64,000 nucleotides of DNA from Parus major (GCF_001522545.3 NC_031770.1:5979321-6043320); one strand, 5' to 3'; counted from the first letter of the stretch, positions 11,662 to 23,751 are shown. A program made the numbers and translations. Notes: generated by a model from the sequence alone, not told the origin.

Positions 11662-12889
11662 GAAGCTAAGTAGGAGGCCAGTGTTGCATTCAGCTGGTGT
11701 GATACAACCTAAAATTATGTGAGATCATTTTTGGTGTTTTTTTAACTGAGGTCAAGGTATATGAGAATAAGTCTACCTATAGGTGTTGCAGGTGAAATCC
11801 TTTAGGCCTTGTAGATCCTGGCACTGAAGAGCTATAAGAATCCATCACAGAAATGGTCCATGAAGTCCATACCATTGTTCTGCTGAAATTGTTCAATCTA
11901 TATATTCCCAGGTTAATGTATTTCTGCCTCCTGCTGCTCAGTGTAGTTATGAAATGTTTTATTTATCTGAAAACCATCAGAAAGTTTGTAACAGCTTACA
12001 TAAAATTCTGTGAAAGGCAGGCAATGGCTCTTTCTTTTCTATTTTTATATTGTGACTGAATAAGCAGAATTTTTGGGAACATGTAGTCCTTGTGCATACA
12101 GTCGATTAGGTCCATGTGGAGGTATTCATGTTCTGATGACAGCCTGTCATGTAGATCAGAACAAAAATGGTGTTTTGTCCCATATGTGGTAAATGCTGAA
12201 ATCTAAAGTGAAACATGATTTAGAACAGCACGTTTTGTTTGGTTTGGGGCTTTATCCACCAAAGCGCAGTACTATTACATTTTAAATTTAAAAAAAAATG
12301 AAGCATTTTCAAATCCAGGCTTTGAAATGAAGCATTTTATTTGGGTACTCTTGATAAAAAAAATAAAAATAATCAAAAATATTCATGGTGTTTTCCCCAT
12401 AGCTTGGTATTTTCTGGTGATCCTATTAGATCTGATGGCAAAAAAAACGTTACAGAAAATGTTCATTGTTTCCAGTAAGATGGTAAAAATAGGAGGACCC
12501 TGAGGTCCTGCAAGAGCTCCTTGTACTTAGGAGTATCTCATGCTGATCAAAATAAGAAAGTGATTCCTGAAGAAGTCCACTGTGCTGCGACAAATTATAA
12601 AAACACGTGAGTAGAGGAAGTCAGCATTGTCATAATTGGGCAAAGGATGCAAAACTAAAAGCAGATTCCTTTGGCATTGCAGTTGCCAGAATTTTAGGAA
12701 GACACATCTTTAGAGCCCCCATGTTCCAGAGACCCCTGTGTATCAGTACCCTCTGTTAACTCAAGCTTCTCCCCACTCCTGCTGCTTTTGGAGCTCTGCC
12801 AGGAAGGTGCTGCTCTCTTTCATTTCGCACAGCTTTGTCCTTTGTAACCTTCTCAGGAGCATAGAGAAAATCAATTGAATTATACTTGT
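11662..12889. other. Non-coding AT-rich stretch, nothing recognised
   Basis: Unique AT-rich sequence with A-runs near 12289-12298 and 12356-12375. Only short reading frames (up to 68 codons) are present. Confidence 0.55.
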
Positions 12890-13030
12890 TTTGGGGGGAT
12901 TGGAGAATAATGGAAGCAGCTCTTATGGATGTGGTGCACAGACTGCATCCATTCATCCCCGAGGCACGATGAATGGAGGTGCGAATTGATTTTGACTGCA
13001 CTACCTCGAGAGCCAGGACTTCAGCAGGAA
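12890..13030. promoter_or_regulatory. Candidate conserved non-coding element with a hairpin
   Basis: Four CpGs lie within about 50 bases (CCCCGAGG, GCACGATG, GTGCGAAT, CCTCGAGAG). A perfect 10-bp inverted repeat sits here: TCCATTCATC at 12948-12957 with GATGAATGGA at 12968-12977, loop 10 nt, extended by GCA (12945-12947) with TGC (12980-12982) across a 2-nt bulge. A 132-codon minus-strand frame (12756-13154) crosses it but shows no known domain. A regulatory or structured-RNA role is inference. Confidence 0.35.
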
Positions 13031-14379
13031 CCTTACAAAATAAGACAAATGGTGTTCTGCATTGTATAGAATTATATCCTTTGTTCTTTAAACAGCTCTC
13101 ATGCTGAACAGCACCCAGGCAAGTTACATGATTGGAGAACTCCTTGGGAATCATGGTAGTTTCTGATGCTCTGGGAGGGCTTCAGGGAAACTCTAGTCTG
13201 ATGCACACAGTTAAATTTGCCTGCTGGGGAGGTTTAGCAATGATTCCAACGAGGTCAGCCTTCTTAATTTGTTAACTGTGCTGCATAAGGTTTCTGTCTT
13301 TGTGAGTTACCTTTGTTTCTAATTTCTTATAAATTATAATTTAATTTTCATTTGACTGTACCAGAACACTTTTGCCATCACATACAAAAAAAAAACTGAC
13401 ATAAGCATCACAGTGCAACCACACAGTTGTGCTGAAGGCTAGGAGGCAATTAATCTGTACAGTGATGCTCTGAATTCTCCTACAATGATCAATTCCTTCC
13501 TAACTTTGTGATTGACTGTTGTGTGTATATTTTAAATATTAGGCTAATTTAGCTGAAGTTTTTGGCTGCTTTCCATCAATCATTTTATAATCTATAACCT
13601 TTCTCTTTTTTTCTCAGGGTTTTATAAACATCACATGGGAACATAAATATATATTGAATTGGCTTTTATATTGAATTCACACCCCACTTACAAGCATTCA
13701 TTGTTCTCATTTTATTGAAGAGATTAAAAAACATCTGGGTTAAAATATCCAGGATTCCCCAAACTATATCATACCAGAAAGTGAGGAGGAAACCCAATCC
13801 AGAAAAATGCTATTTAGTCCCTAGTGTAACACAGAGCTTATTGGGACGTACATGTCATTTTCTATTAACTTGTTTAATGAAAGAATGACAAACAAAAACT
13901 TATTTTAAAGGTAAAGATTTATTCATCCATCAATTAATTCATCCATAAATTGTTGAGATGTAATTTTTAGGTCTTTGAAATCACACTTAGAGTGTAGCAG
14001 TAAGTGCCTGAAGTATTTTATAACCACAGGTGATCAGAGCTAAGTGAAAGAGTTCACCCACAATGTGTATATTCTTTATATATTAAAAAAAATATTTTGA
14101 GGGAATGGAAAGAAAGAGGAGCTAGGCCCCCAAAGTCCTGTGAGCACTGTGAGCTTCTAGAAACACATCTTAGAAATACCCAGACTTTCCCCCCTCCAGC
14201 TAAACCTCAATCCTGCTAATCTAGCACTGGACCTCATAATTTGTTCATTCATAACTGGAAGTTAATTATGATCACAGTACAAATACTAATAAAATTATTC
14301 TACTGTAATAATCATGTAACAAACTCCAGGAGAAGGAAGCACTTGGGAATGAAGAGCAGTGTATGACCTCACACTAATC
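13031..14379. other. Non-coding AT-rich stretch
   Basis: Unique sequence with an A10 run at 13386-13395 and a locally repetitive ATTCATCCAT segment near 13921-13948. No reading frame worth naming. Confidence 0.55.
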
Positions 14380-14540
14380 AAAATTGCTGTTGAATTTGGT
14401 GTGTCTGTGGCATTGTTAATAATAAATGCAGGCGATTGATCCTGCTCTGGCAGGTAATGACACTTGACCACACTGAATTGATTTGCTTTGTGTTCACTTG
14501 AGCTGAACAGACATACAAGTAAGTTTATGGCACCTGCCAC
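14380..14540. promoter_or_regulatory. Weak candidate conserved non-coding element
   Basis: Smooth non-repeat sequence with GTTAATAATAAATG, GCGATTGATC and GGTAATGACACTTGACC segments, and one retained CpG. Homeodomain-like (TAAT, TGAT) and NKX-like (CACTTGA) motifs are close together. Evidence is motif texture only. Confidence 0.22.
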
Positions 14541-17079
14541 TCATCCTTGAATAAATGACCTTTTCAGAGATACAGAATTAATTTTCTGAAATGCTTCTGA
14601 CATGGAAGGAAACTACCCTATTCACATTAGCTTAGGAAATGCAGGATTTCTTCCCCTGATTGGAAGGTTCAAGGAATGCATAAATAATATTTAATATATA
14701 CTATGTACTGAAACTTTGAAAATTTGAATGAATCTTGGTGAAAGCCTGTCCTCATAATGGTGATTTGTGAGATACTTTTATTTGTTCTTATCTTTGATAT
14801 TGAATTGCTCAGTACTTGAATGCTTCCCTCAAGGCCCTTTGATTTGTATCAGCTCACAAAAATTTTAAAAAGGGAGACTTGTAGTTATGATGTGTCTAAA
14901 CATCCCTTTTATCACCCTCAGCCTCTGGCTGGGAAGGCAGCACTCCCTTTAGTGTCAGTCTGCTCTGTTCATTTTCCACCCAAGTGCAGACAGAGTTTGC
15001 TCCTGGTCTAAAGATGGCCCTTGCAAGAGTCAATCATTTGCCAATCATTTTGGGTAGCTTTAATGTATTCACCCAGATAATTTCTATGCTCTTTATTTAG
15101 TGAATTCTTTCAAAAGTTATCCTGTAAGGTTCCAGGGTGTTAGCTGCTCTAGAGAATGTCTGTGTATTCTTGCTCTGCACACAGTAGATTCTTTGTGCCG
15201 TAGCATTCCACTAATAACAAAATCAATATTTAAAGTCCCATCCTGTTACAGTCTTCAAATTCACTCTGTTTAGATGTAAATTTTTTAATCTTCTCTGGAG
15301 CTAAGAGCAAAGGAAGAAACCTTAGCAATTCTGCAAATGGATTTATATCTTGAAGGATGTGACTTACAGGACAACATATCTTGCCTCTTAGGTTTAATGC
15401 TGAAGAAATGCATACACAGTCTTTGGGGCTGAAGTAACAAAAGCAGCAAGGACAGGCTGTCCCTGCTGGTCCCATCTTCTCAGTGTGTAAGCATACAGGG
15501 AAGGAGACAGTCCCTCTGGACTCTGTAACAATGCAGCTTTCTGCTGCAATGTGGTTTGCTTTCTGCACAGAAGAAATCAATAGTGAGGAAGGAGAGTGGG
15601 TACCTTTTGTAGTCAACAATTCATTCAGCTTGTTTCATCATGGCAATCTAAAGAAAGAGTGTAAATGTTTCTAACTCTTTGTTTTTGGTGCCAGAGCTCT
15701 CTGGGTATGGGGTCATAGTGCCATTACAGGGAATGTAGCACTGATTTATTGCCTTCCTGTTTTCTTTCTTCCTTCTCCTCACACCACTGTTATGGTCCAT
15801 GTGGAGTGAGGAAACTCTATGGGCTGATGGAGCAATACTCTGGCATAGCAAGGACTGCTATGATTTTTCCTCCATTACAAAAAAAATAATTGAGGGGGAA
15901 AATAGTGATGCTGGAATGCATTATGTTTCTCTGGGGAAAGGTAGACCAGGATGTGGGACACAAAGCTTGGAAAAGTGTGAGCAAAAGGCACATCTTCTGC
16001 TTTGCAACATAACTGCTTAGAGAGAGTGTCACTATTCTGTGAAAATCCATCCTGTCCTGAGCTGGCTGTGTGACCTGAGCTCTGTGGTAAAGCTCCTCTC
16101 TCCTCTTTGACTCCAGAAAAGGTGTCAAAAGCTTTGCTAGCAAAGGGCAGTGCTGCCAGGTGCCCATCCATCACTTGCTTGTTCCTGTTCCCCAACCAGA
16201 ACAAGTTTTCTCCAGACAGAAGTGTCAGTAATTTAAACAGGTTTTGCTGGTGAACCGTGCTCCTGTCAAAGCCTTGCTGCTCAGATCCTCTCCCTGAGCC
16301 CACAGTGTGTCCCTTGGGAAGCCTGGGGAGCACTTGGAGGTTACTGTGGTGTATCTCTCCTGACGTGGAGTTGGCAGAGGGATGTGACCCGACCCTCAGC
16401 ATGGTTTGAATTATGAACTGGTTTCTTCCTCTGCCACTGTTTGTTTGCAATGGGGAGATGACAGTTTCTCTTTCCCCTTTCTTCAAATGCTTTTGGAATT
16501 TTTGAGCATGATTTTGAAAATCCTGATGGTGTAGTTCATGAAAATATAACTTGTGTTTGTAGTTGCAACCACAATTCATTATTAAAACAATGTAATATAT
16601 TGATTATTCCATATGTCTCCAAGCTTATGTCTTCCTCCAGTTAGTTTTTGATGCTCTAAGCTATATAATTAATAACCTATTCTCATATATTGCAGCAACT
16701 ATATATTTTAAAGTTATCTGAAATTTTCTCTGGGAAGTAATTCAAATAATGTTGCAAGGAAATCACCCCTCAGCCTCAAAAAATTTTAAATTTATGTTGA
16801 ATTCAAAATAACCTTGGTTATGTGATTTAACCCTTCTGGGTGGGAGGCCTGAAAAATGTGTCAGACAAAAACCTGAGTGAGGTCTGGATCACCCCAAAAT
16901 GCTGCTGTGGATGTTCACCCTCACAATCCAAACAGTGGTGTAAAGACAAGGCCCTGGGACAATTGTTTTTACCAGAATTAGGCTTCCAAACTGTGTGAAC
17001 TAGATAATAATTGGGAGGAAAGTAATTTAGTGGCAATTTCTAGGAAGCCAGTAGTCCCTGCCTCAATGCCCATTTAACT
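14541..17079. other. Non-coding stretch with an unsupported 234-codon frame
   Basis: Unique sequence. The minus-strand frame 15875-16579 (234 codons) is long for AT-rich random DNA, and another 116-codon minus-strand frame overlaps it at 15817-16167. A 129-codon minus-strand frame lies at 15230-15619. None has a signal peptide, transmembrane segment, zinc-finger or other motif I recognise. I treat all as chance, with the 234-codon one the least certain. Confidence 0.5.
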
Positions 17080-17420
17080 TGGCACACTAGGGAGCCTGAA
17101 AATATAGACAGTAAAATTCTCCTTTCATAATGGATGAATTAATTTAGCCAGCCTAGTTAATTCAAATGCAAATTATGTGTTGAAAGTGTCCATTATTTAT
17201 TGCTTCATCTAAGACTGTTTCTCTGTTTTTCTCTTTAATTTCTGAAGTGCAGCAGAGAAGTGCTGAGCCACTAAATGCTCTCTCAGACACAGCCAATTTT
17301 AGTACACTTTCAAATGACGTTTGATTTTTATTCTCTGGTTGAAACCTAATTTTGGGATTGTTTATTTGCTTTGACTCGTTCATGCTTTCCAGCTGTGGCA
17401 CATTTCTACTGCCAAGCGTT
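17080..17420. promoter_or_regulatory. Candidate conserved non-coding element with octamer site
   Basis: An exact octamer ATGCAAAT (POU-factor site) lies at 17166-17173, preceded by GAATTAATTTAGCC and CTAGTTAATTC homeodomain cores. Retained CpGs follow at ATGACGTTT near 17318, ACTCGTTC near 17376 and AAGCGTTTC near 17415. POU plus homeodomain clusters are common in neural CNEs. That role is inference. Confidence 0.33.
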
Positions 17421-17995
17421 TCATTTTCAAGCAAGCAGTTGGATACCAGCAGGAGGAATACCTCATCCCAGCTGGGTGACCACTGCCAATTGCATCCTCT
17501 ATTATCCTTCAGGTTCTGTTGGAAAGCAATGCTGTCCTGTTCTGAGTATTGGCATATGTATGCACGTACACATCCACACACGTGTACTGGCAAGTGCAGG
17601 AGTCCTCCTGGATATTTGCCTCTGGAGACCAGAATTTGGTGTTCCTCCCCCCCACTCCCCCCAGTTAATTTCACAACACAGGAAACTTTTGTGGCTGTAT
17701 TTTGAGGAGGGACAACCATCACTTGAGATTTCTTAGCTTCACAGAATGATGATATCCTTTCCTGGGGGCCCAGCAACTCATCAGAGGCCCAGCAGTCCTG
17801 CAGTGCCAGTGCCACAGTGACCTCAGGCACTGTCCATCCCAGACCAACCAGGGTAATAAACATGTTAGATGAGAAAAACATAAGAAAATGAAGGGAGGGA
17901 CAGAAAAAAATAAAATAATGGGATATATGGAAGTTGTTTTGCTTAGGACTTTGTTTATTAACATTCAGTATCTCTCTTTGAGAATATTGCACCAT
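17421..17995. other. Non-coding stretch crossed by an unsupported 294-codon frame
   Basis: The longest open frame of the window (minus strand, 17162-18046, 294 codons) spans this stretch. Its start and first residues lie inside the CR1 fragment to the right, and plus-strand frames of 117 and 121 codons cover part of the same DNA. I see no protein family in it. A chance absence of stops is the simplest explanation. Confidence 0.5.
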
Positions 17996-18252
17996 AATTA
18001 CAGAATCGTTTAGGTTGGAAAATACCTCTAAGATCATTATGTCCAATCATAAACCCAGCACTGCCAAACTTACCAACATATCACTGCCACTTCTACATGT
18101 CTCTTAAATACTTGCAAGATGGTGACAGCCTCTTCCTGAGCAGCCTCTTGCAGTACTTTACAATCCTTTCAATGAAGTAATTTTTTCCTAACAGCCAATC
18201 TAAGCATCCTTTGGAACAACTTGAGGCCATTTCTTATTATTTGGGAGAGAAT
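17996..18252 (-). mobile_element. CR1 LINE fragment, old, 5'-truncated
   Basis: About 257 bases match the reverse complement of an avian CR1 3' region. Landmarks in order: CAGAATCGTTTAGGTTGGAA at 18001-18020, ACCTCTAAGATCAT, CCCAGCACTGCCAA, TCTTAAATACTTGCAAGATG, TTTTTTCCTAACAG with CCAATCTAAGCATCC, and AACTTGAGGCCATTTCTTAT. Divergence is substantial, so the copy is old. The sense strand is minus and the 5' break is at about 18252. It differs in subfamily from the copy at 37.9 kb. Non-functional. Confidence 0.85.
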
Positions 18253-19749
18253 AATAACTGAGTGGAGGGCGGCTCTTGTTTTACCGGTGGCCTGCTAGAG
18301 CAGAGGTTCCCATTTTTGTCATAGGAAGGTGACATTCATGTCAGTTGCTCAGGGGGAACCCGTTGCAGACATCTAACAAAAAATGCTGGATTCCCACCAA
18401 ATATAGATGGCACCAAGTAGAAAATTGGCTAAAACCTTGTAGAGAGTAGATAATGATTAAAGAGTTTTGTATTTAACAACAAGAAAGTCCTTTCCTTTTC
18501 CTTCCATGTAGAAGAGGGAAAATGATGCTATTTTCACCTGGTCAGACAGGTGAGGCTGAAGGGTCAGACACCCTTGCTAGGACTGCCAAATTGTTTCTTT
18601 TCATATGACAAACAGTTTTTTGCTAGACTTGGCTCTCCATGTACCACTTTCCTTCAACATTCTCCACAATCTCTGCTTAAAATGGGTGATGGAAGCACTG
18701 TGATAATTTTCCTCCCAAAGGTGATGGATGATTCTTCATTTAAGATCCTTAATAAAACTCCCATTTTGACTTGTTTTCCTGTCTGTATTTCCCAAATGCC
18801 CTAAAGACCAGCCTGAAGGTACGTTATGCTCTGTGAGCTCTACAAAGAGATCTGAAAAAGAACATCTGAAACAGCATTTATTTTCCCCCAGTTACGTTCC
18901 TTTGAGTGGGCACAGCCTTTCCCTTCAAACAGCATCTTTCTACTCTCTGTGCATCACCCAGGTTAGATGATGAGAGTCAAGCTGTGGATGCTGCAATGCT
19001 CCATGTCCTCTCTTGTCCTTGTCTTGGATTTATTCCATCAGCAAGCACTAAAAAACTTTCAGTCTTGAACATGTATCTGAGAGAGAAGGATTTCAAAAGA
19101 AGGAGGACTAAGAACTTTGCTTTGTGCTCTTCAGTACTCTGAAATTTCCAAACATCTTTGATGTTGTAAGTTCTTGGAATTTAATTGGAAAAATACCCTT
19201 GATGTTAACAGAATTCTTTTTATATTACCTAGTGTTCATTTTCTATTAATTTCTTAAATTGGCTGATAACTGTATTCATACAATGCACATAAAGAAAAGT
19301 GATCCCAAATGTCCACAGTATTTTTTCTCTATTCCAAACTTTCTTGCTTATAAAAATACTAAGAAAATATTTTTGGTTTTTTAGAAAGGTTTCAGTCCAG
19401 GTTTAAGTTCTCTTATTTAGGCTTTGTGGTGTAATAGCAGCCTTTCATAAGTGCTACAGGTCCATACAAATTTGATAACTGTATCAATTTAGCACACTGT
19501 TTGCAGCCATCCATCATCTGTTGCTCGCAGCCTTACCTCAGCTGATGGGGCACAAGGCAAGGAGAAGCATTCCGAAAGGAAAGTGCTGTGGATCAGCCAT
19601 CCTTTGTGCATGAGGATACTTAGCAAGAGATATTTCTGAATCCTTCCTTATACACAGATCTCTTGGTTCAGGATAAGGCAAAGAAGAAAATGTTCAGTTT
19701 CAATTTGAGGCAAGTTCAGAGGAACCCTGCCTACAAAATAGATATCCTA
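18253..19749. other. Non-coding stretch, nothing recognised
   Basis: Unique AT-rich sequence immediately left-flanked by CR1. Two plus-strand frames of 78-84 codons (18550-18804, 18906-19142) show no family features. Confidence 0.55.
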
Positions 19750-20030
19750 ATTTAGGTGATATAGCTGCTGCAAATTATATGTATACGCTACCTCAAACTG
19801 AATTAATTTTCAAGTGTAGACAAGCTTTAAGCACTTGGAGGCTGATTTTTAATTAGTGAAGCTCTGACAGCACCACCACAGAGCTGGTTTATCTTAATGA
19901 CAGAAGATAAACTTCATTAAGTTTTCCAAGCAACATAAGAAAATGCAAATAAGGCAGAACCCCTTAAAGGGCTTGTGACTCCTTCTGTCATTTTTATTAC
20001 TGTTGTGATTTTCAGTCATAATCCCATCAG
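19750..20030. promoter_or_regulatory. Candidate regulatory element with nested inverted GATA/homeodomain sites and octamer
   Basis: The core is TTTATCTT (19888-19895) facing AAGATAAA (19904-19911), and TTAATGA (19894-19900) facing TCATTAA (19914-19920): two overlapping perfect inverted repeats that place GATA-type and homeodomain sites head to head. An exact octamer ATGCAAAT follows at 19943-19950 and TTTTTAATTAG precedes near 19847-19857. This arrangement suggests a transcription-factor platform. No experimental support is visible in sequence. Confidence 0.35.
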
Positions 20031-20694
20031 CTTCCCCTCATTATTGTCTGTGTCAGCTGTGTTCCCAGCTTGGCACTGTACCCAGATATTTGGTATGGCA
20101 GTTCCTCTCTCTGAGAATGGCTGGTTTGGGGAATGATGTCCAGCCACAGCCCCGAGCAGTCCTGTATGGTTTTGCTCCTTGTCCATGTGAGATGGCACAG
20201 GCAGAGTCTGGCTTTCCTGCTTTCTGAGACACAGACCCTGCTGAGCAACCATACCCCAAGAGGCAGAGTAGCTGCAGCTGGCATGGCCCCATCCTTCAGA
20301 AAACATGTATTTCCCAAAGATGTGTGTTACCTTGGAGGATTTGTGTTACATTAACATACCACTCTCCCTCATGTATGAATACAGAAAAAATTGGTTGTTT
20401 TTGTTTGCAAATGGCAATGCATTCTCAGAGGCCTCTGCTTTCTGTGTTTATCAGCAGCCAGGAGCTGGTTTATTCCACAGCCCAAAAACTGGAGTAGCTG
20501 CAGTGACCCAGGGAAGGATGAGGTTGCAAAGCACTTGCAGCTGTTGCAAAAGCAGGGCATCACCTCAGCCTGGAGATTAAATGCTGCAGGCAACTTTCTG
20601 CAGCTCAGAGACTGATTTTCTTTTCAATTCCACATCTGGATCTGGATGATGACTTAATTCTCTTCTGCTCATAGAAAGCAGGGTTTGGGTGGGG
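20031..20694. other. Non-coding stretch, nothing recognised
   Basis: Three minus-strand frames of 79-96 codons overlap in different phases over 20016-20317, with plus-strand frames on top. This looks like chance openness in a G+C-moderate patch. No repeat family is recognised. Confidence 0.5.
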
Positions 20695-20715
20695 AAAAAA
20701 AAAAAAGAAAAAAAA
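20695..20715. repeat. A-rich homopolymer tract
   Basis: Twelve A, one G, eight A. No transposon body is recognised upstream, so there is no evidence that it is a retrotransposon tail. Confidence 0.9.
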
Positions 20716-21989
20716 GGCCCCAACAAGAAATACAGTGACAAATATATTTTGATTTAGTGGGAAGCAGCAGATTCTTACTGACATTTCCCCACCTTCCCAG
20801 TACTCTCAGGACTGCTGTAAAAGCTGACATCAAACTTCTGGACTTGGCCCAGGTCCAAGTAAAACTGGAGCCAAAATTAAAATCTATTTTGGGAAGTGAG
20901 AAGGAAGGAGATGGAGAGAAAATAAAGACAGTTTGTTATTAGAAAAAGAAAAGGGGGAGAAGAGTAGAAGGGATTGTGTTTGTTTTACAATGATTTTATT
21001 ACAAATTTGATGTACAGAGACAGTATGTTAAATTTCCTAGTCAACAGGGATCTATACAAAACAATTTGTGGCAAAAGGAAACAGATGCGGTTCTGTTTGC
21101 AGCTTCACACATCTGCTCTGCAAGCCACGGCTCTGCCTATGATTCTCCAGGAGGGATGCAATAAAAATGATATAAAATTTTATTGTGTTAGTGGCACTAG
21201 TTTAATAACTAGTGAGGAGCCAGAAAACTTACCCAGGGCTGAACTTTTCCCATTTTTCAGTGCAGGGTAAATGATGAGGCTGTTGCTGATACCAGCAATA
21301 CCAGTGTGAGACAGGTAAAAATCCTTTTGGAGCATTTATCATGCTGGGTGGATGTGGGGGACAAAACCAGAGTGGCAAAGCTAATTAGTAGAGTAATAGG
21401 AAGAGATGTATTGAGGAGCATGTAAATGAAATGTTGAATTGGTGTTTAAAATTAAAGTTTACAAGAAAAAAAAAACAACAACAAGAAAAAACCCAACTTT
21501 TATAGAAGAAATCTGTGGAAATGTATCTGCGCCTGCTCTATTGATTGTTGCTATCAGTTATAATTTGCCATATTTTTGTTCTGCCTTTCAATGCATGTAG
21601 CTTGGGAAATTAATCAGAGTGGAATGAGATAAAATAAATAATGGTAGCTTTCATTCTGACAAAGAACATACAGAAAAGCATTGAAATGAAACCACACTGG
21701 CCTCCCTTAAAACCAAAACGTTGTCTTTTTTGGATTATATCACATAGATTTTCCTTTCTGGGCAGGCCCAGCACAGTATTCTGTGGTACTCTTGGACTGG
21801 ATAAGACATCCATGGAGGGACAAGTATTCTGGGATGCTGGGCCTCAGCAGCTGTTTCTATTCCAATTTTTCCTTGTGATTGCCTAAATTTCAAAGGCCCT
21901 GATCTGAGAGGGTGTTTATAAAGCCATTTCTTCAGGGCATGGCTGCACTGCACCTTCAGGTCAGAGAAGTAAAAGTCCTCACTGTCTTT
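20716..21989. other. Non-coding stretch, nothing recognised
   Basis: Unique sequence with an A-rich, CAA-repeat patch at about 21464-21492. A 98-codon plus-strand frame (20974-21270) has no recognisable features. Confidence 0.55.
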
Positions 21990-22320
21990 TGCAGCCGTGG
22001 CATTCCCACCTCACCTCAGAAGTGACGGCAGCCCCATGGCTACCTCTCCTCAGCACGGCTGCCCCATCCCAGCCTGGCAGGAGGGTTTTGCCTCCTGTTT
22101 GGGGTATGTATGAGGTAAATCCCTTGTATGAGGTATCTTTCCTCCTGGCATTGCCCCTGGGCTGTTGGAGCTGGCGGTGGGAATGAAGCAGGACAGCAGA
22201 GGGAGGGATGGGGGAGCTGCCATGGCCTGGAAGGCCCCCAGACAATGGCTGCCGTCTCCCCTCATGGCGCCTCACAGTGCCTCTCCCTCTCCAGAGCCTT
22301 CACCACCCATTTGGATCGTG
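21990..22320. other. G+C-rich pocket with several CpGs
   Basis: Clearly G+C-richer than its flanks, with about seven CpGs (for example GTGACGGCAG, GCACGGCTG, GGCGGTGG, TGGCGCCTC). Frames of 65-98 codons stay open on both strands, which follows from the composition. It is too short and CpG-poor for a classical CpG island. It could be a small regulatory site or an untranslated exon, but nothing decides this. Confidence 0.4.
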
Positions 22321-23264
22321 TAGTCACATGCTAAGGCAGCAGGTTTTATAAATTTTTCTGTGCTGTGGCTTTTTCTAGAGTTCAATAATAAGAATCCCAG
22401 GTGATGGCACCAGGTTTATTGAGGTGTTCGGTGTGGCAGTTTGGAGTGACCGGTGTTATTCCCTCTCTCCACTTTCCCTGGGTGTTCCTAGCTCTGAGGT
22501 GCTCAATAAAAACTTCTCCCACAGCCTAAGCACAGGCCTTAACCATGCCTTTGAACATGTTATTTTTATTAGCAGGGTCTGTTATCTGCCAAAAAGGAAG
22601 TTCAAAGCACTGAAGGCACAACCCCTCTCACCTCAGTGAGGGCACAGCAGGGAGAGCAACACGTTCATCTTTGTGGTCACGTATCTTTCAAGAAATGGAA
22701 ATAAATACTAGGCTATGAAGTTTTTGCAGAATACAGTGTTATTTAGAAGCTGGAAGACTCTTGCCAGGTAAAACAATAGGCAGACTTTTTTTCCCCTCTA
22801 ACAACAAAACATTACCCTTCATCCTTTAAGCCTTGTTAAAGCCATGTCAATATGTATTTGGAACACACAAATTTAAAGCTTACTTTAGGTAAATTTAATT
22901 TAAAGCTTACTTTAAGGTAGTTTAGTTTATTGAATTATGATAAACATAATCAGATACTAGAAATCCTAAAAATGTAGTATTTATTTGACCATGGAAGATT
23001 TTAAAATAAATAATAATATTGACAATAAATCCACATAAAACAGAACAAAAGTTAAATCTGGAACCAAAGTTCAAAGAAACTCTTCAAATGGGAGTGTCCA
23101 AATACAACCTTTCAGGACTTTAAGCTGAAGTGAAGTAGTTTAAACTTTTTCACATAAAAATTAATTTCTGTTTGCAGAGCCATAGTGAAACATTTTATCC
23201 TGGCTTATGTTACTGAATCCTTGCAATGACCTGTGGGAAATTCCTCTGAAGGCTGAGGGGTTTT
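22321..23264. other. Non-coding AT-rich stretch
   Basis: Unique AT-rich sequence carrying the small tandem repeat at 22870-22919. No gene recognised. Confidence 0.55.
22870..22919. repeat. Imperfect tandem repeat, 27-bp period
   Basis: AATTTAAAGCTTACTTTAGGTA at 22870-22891 recurs as the same sequence with one extra A at 22897-22919. Both copies contain a HindIII-type AAGCTT palindrome within TTAAAGCTTA. Simple local duplication. Confidence 0.85.
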
Positions 23265-23345
23265 GTCAGAGAGTTGCATGTTATCGCCGTAACGATGCTA
23301 ATATTTTGACTCTGTCTCACAAACCAAATATTGCAATACAAGTTT
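23265..23345. promoter_or_regulatory. Weak candidate conserved non-coding element
   Basis: A short block with ATCGCCGTAACGATGCTAAT (three CpGs in 20 bases, 23284-23303), followed by ATATTGCAATAC (C/EBP-like ATTGCAAT). Local CpG retention in very AT-rich DNA is the only evidence. Confidence 0.25.
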
Positions 23346-23751
23346 ACTTATCCTGAGGCAAAATATTTTGATCTCACTTCCTAAATGAAATCCAAACATT
23401 TTTGAAAGAGCAGAGCTCTTCATTACAAGAATTTCTTTTCCAGCATAAATGTATTTCAGTGGAACAATCCTGAGACATTACAACTTCCAACTACAATTTC
23501 AAAAAGCACAATTTCTTAGAATCTCACTTGCTAGATAAGACCATACTTTTCTGTGTGTTTTTTTCTGAATAAACAAACTAAAATTTAGAGCTGTAATGAA
23601 GGAAAACTTTTCAACATTGGTCTTACACTGGGTGGATAAAAATGAGAAAATGTTTTGCCAGATAAATACATTATTGATTATTTTAGAATAAAATTAACCA
23701 AGCTGATAACTAGGCAAATAAAATGGGCCAATATTTAAGAACAGTTTTATA
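23346..23751. other. Non-coding AT-rich stretch
   Basis: Unique sequence with no recognised repeat or gene. Confidence 0.55.

Noticed and set aside
12756..13154. 132-codon minus-strand frame as an exon
   Set aside because: CpG retention there is explained as well by a CNE, and the translation shows no known domain.
15875..16579. 234-codon minus-strand frame as a gene
   Set aside because: No recognisable family, motif or signal. It overlaps another frame in a different phase and lies in sequence without exon-like features.
17162..18046. 294-codon minus-strand frame as a gene
   Set aside because: Its start and first residues are translated CR1 sequence, plus-strand frames overlap it, and no domain or splice structure is visible.
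20695..20715. A-rich tract as a processed-pseudogene tail
   Set aside because: The sequence to the left shows no recognisable gene-derived reading frame.
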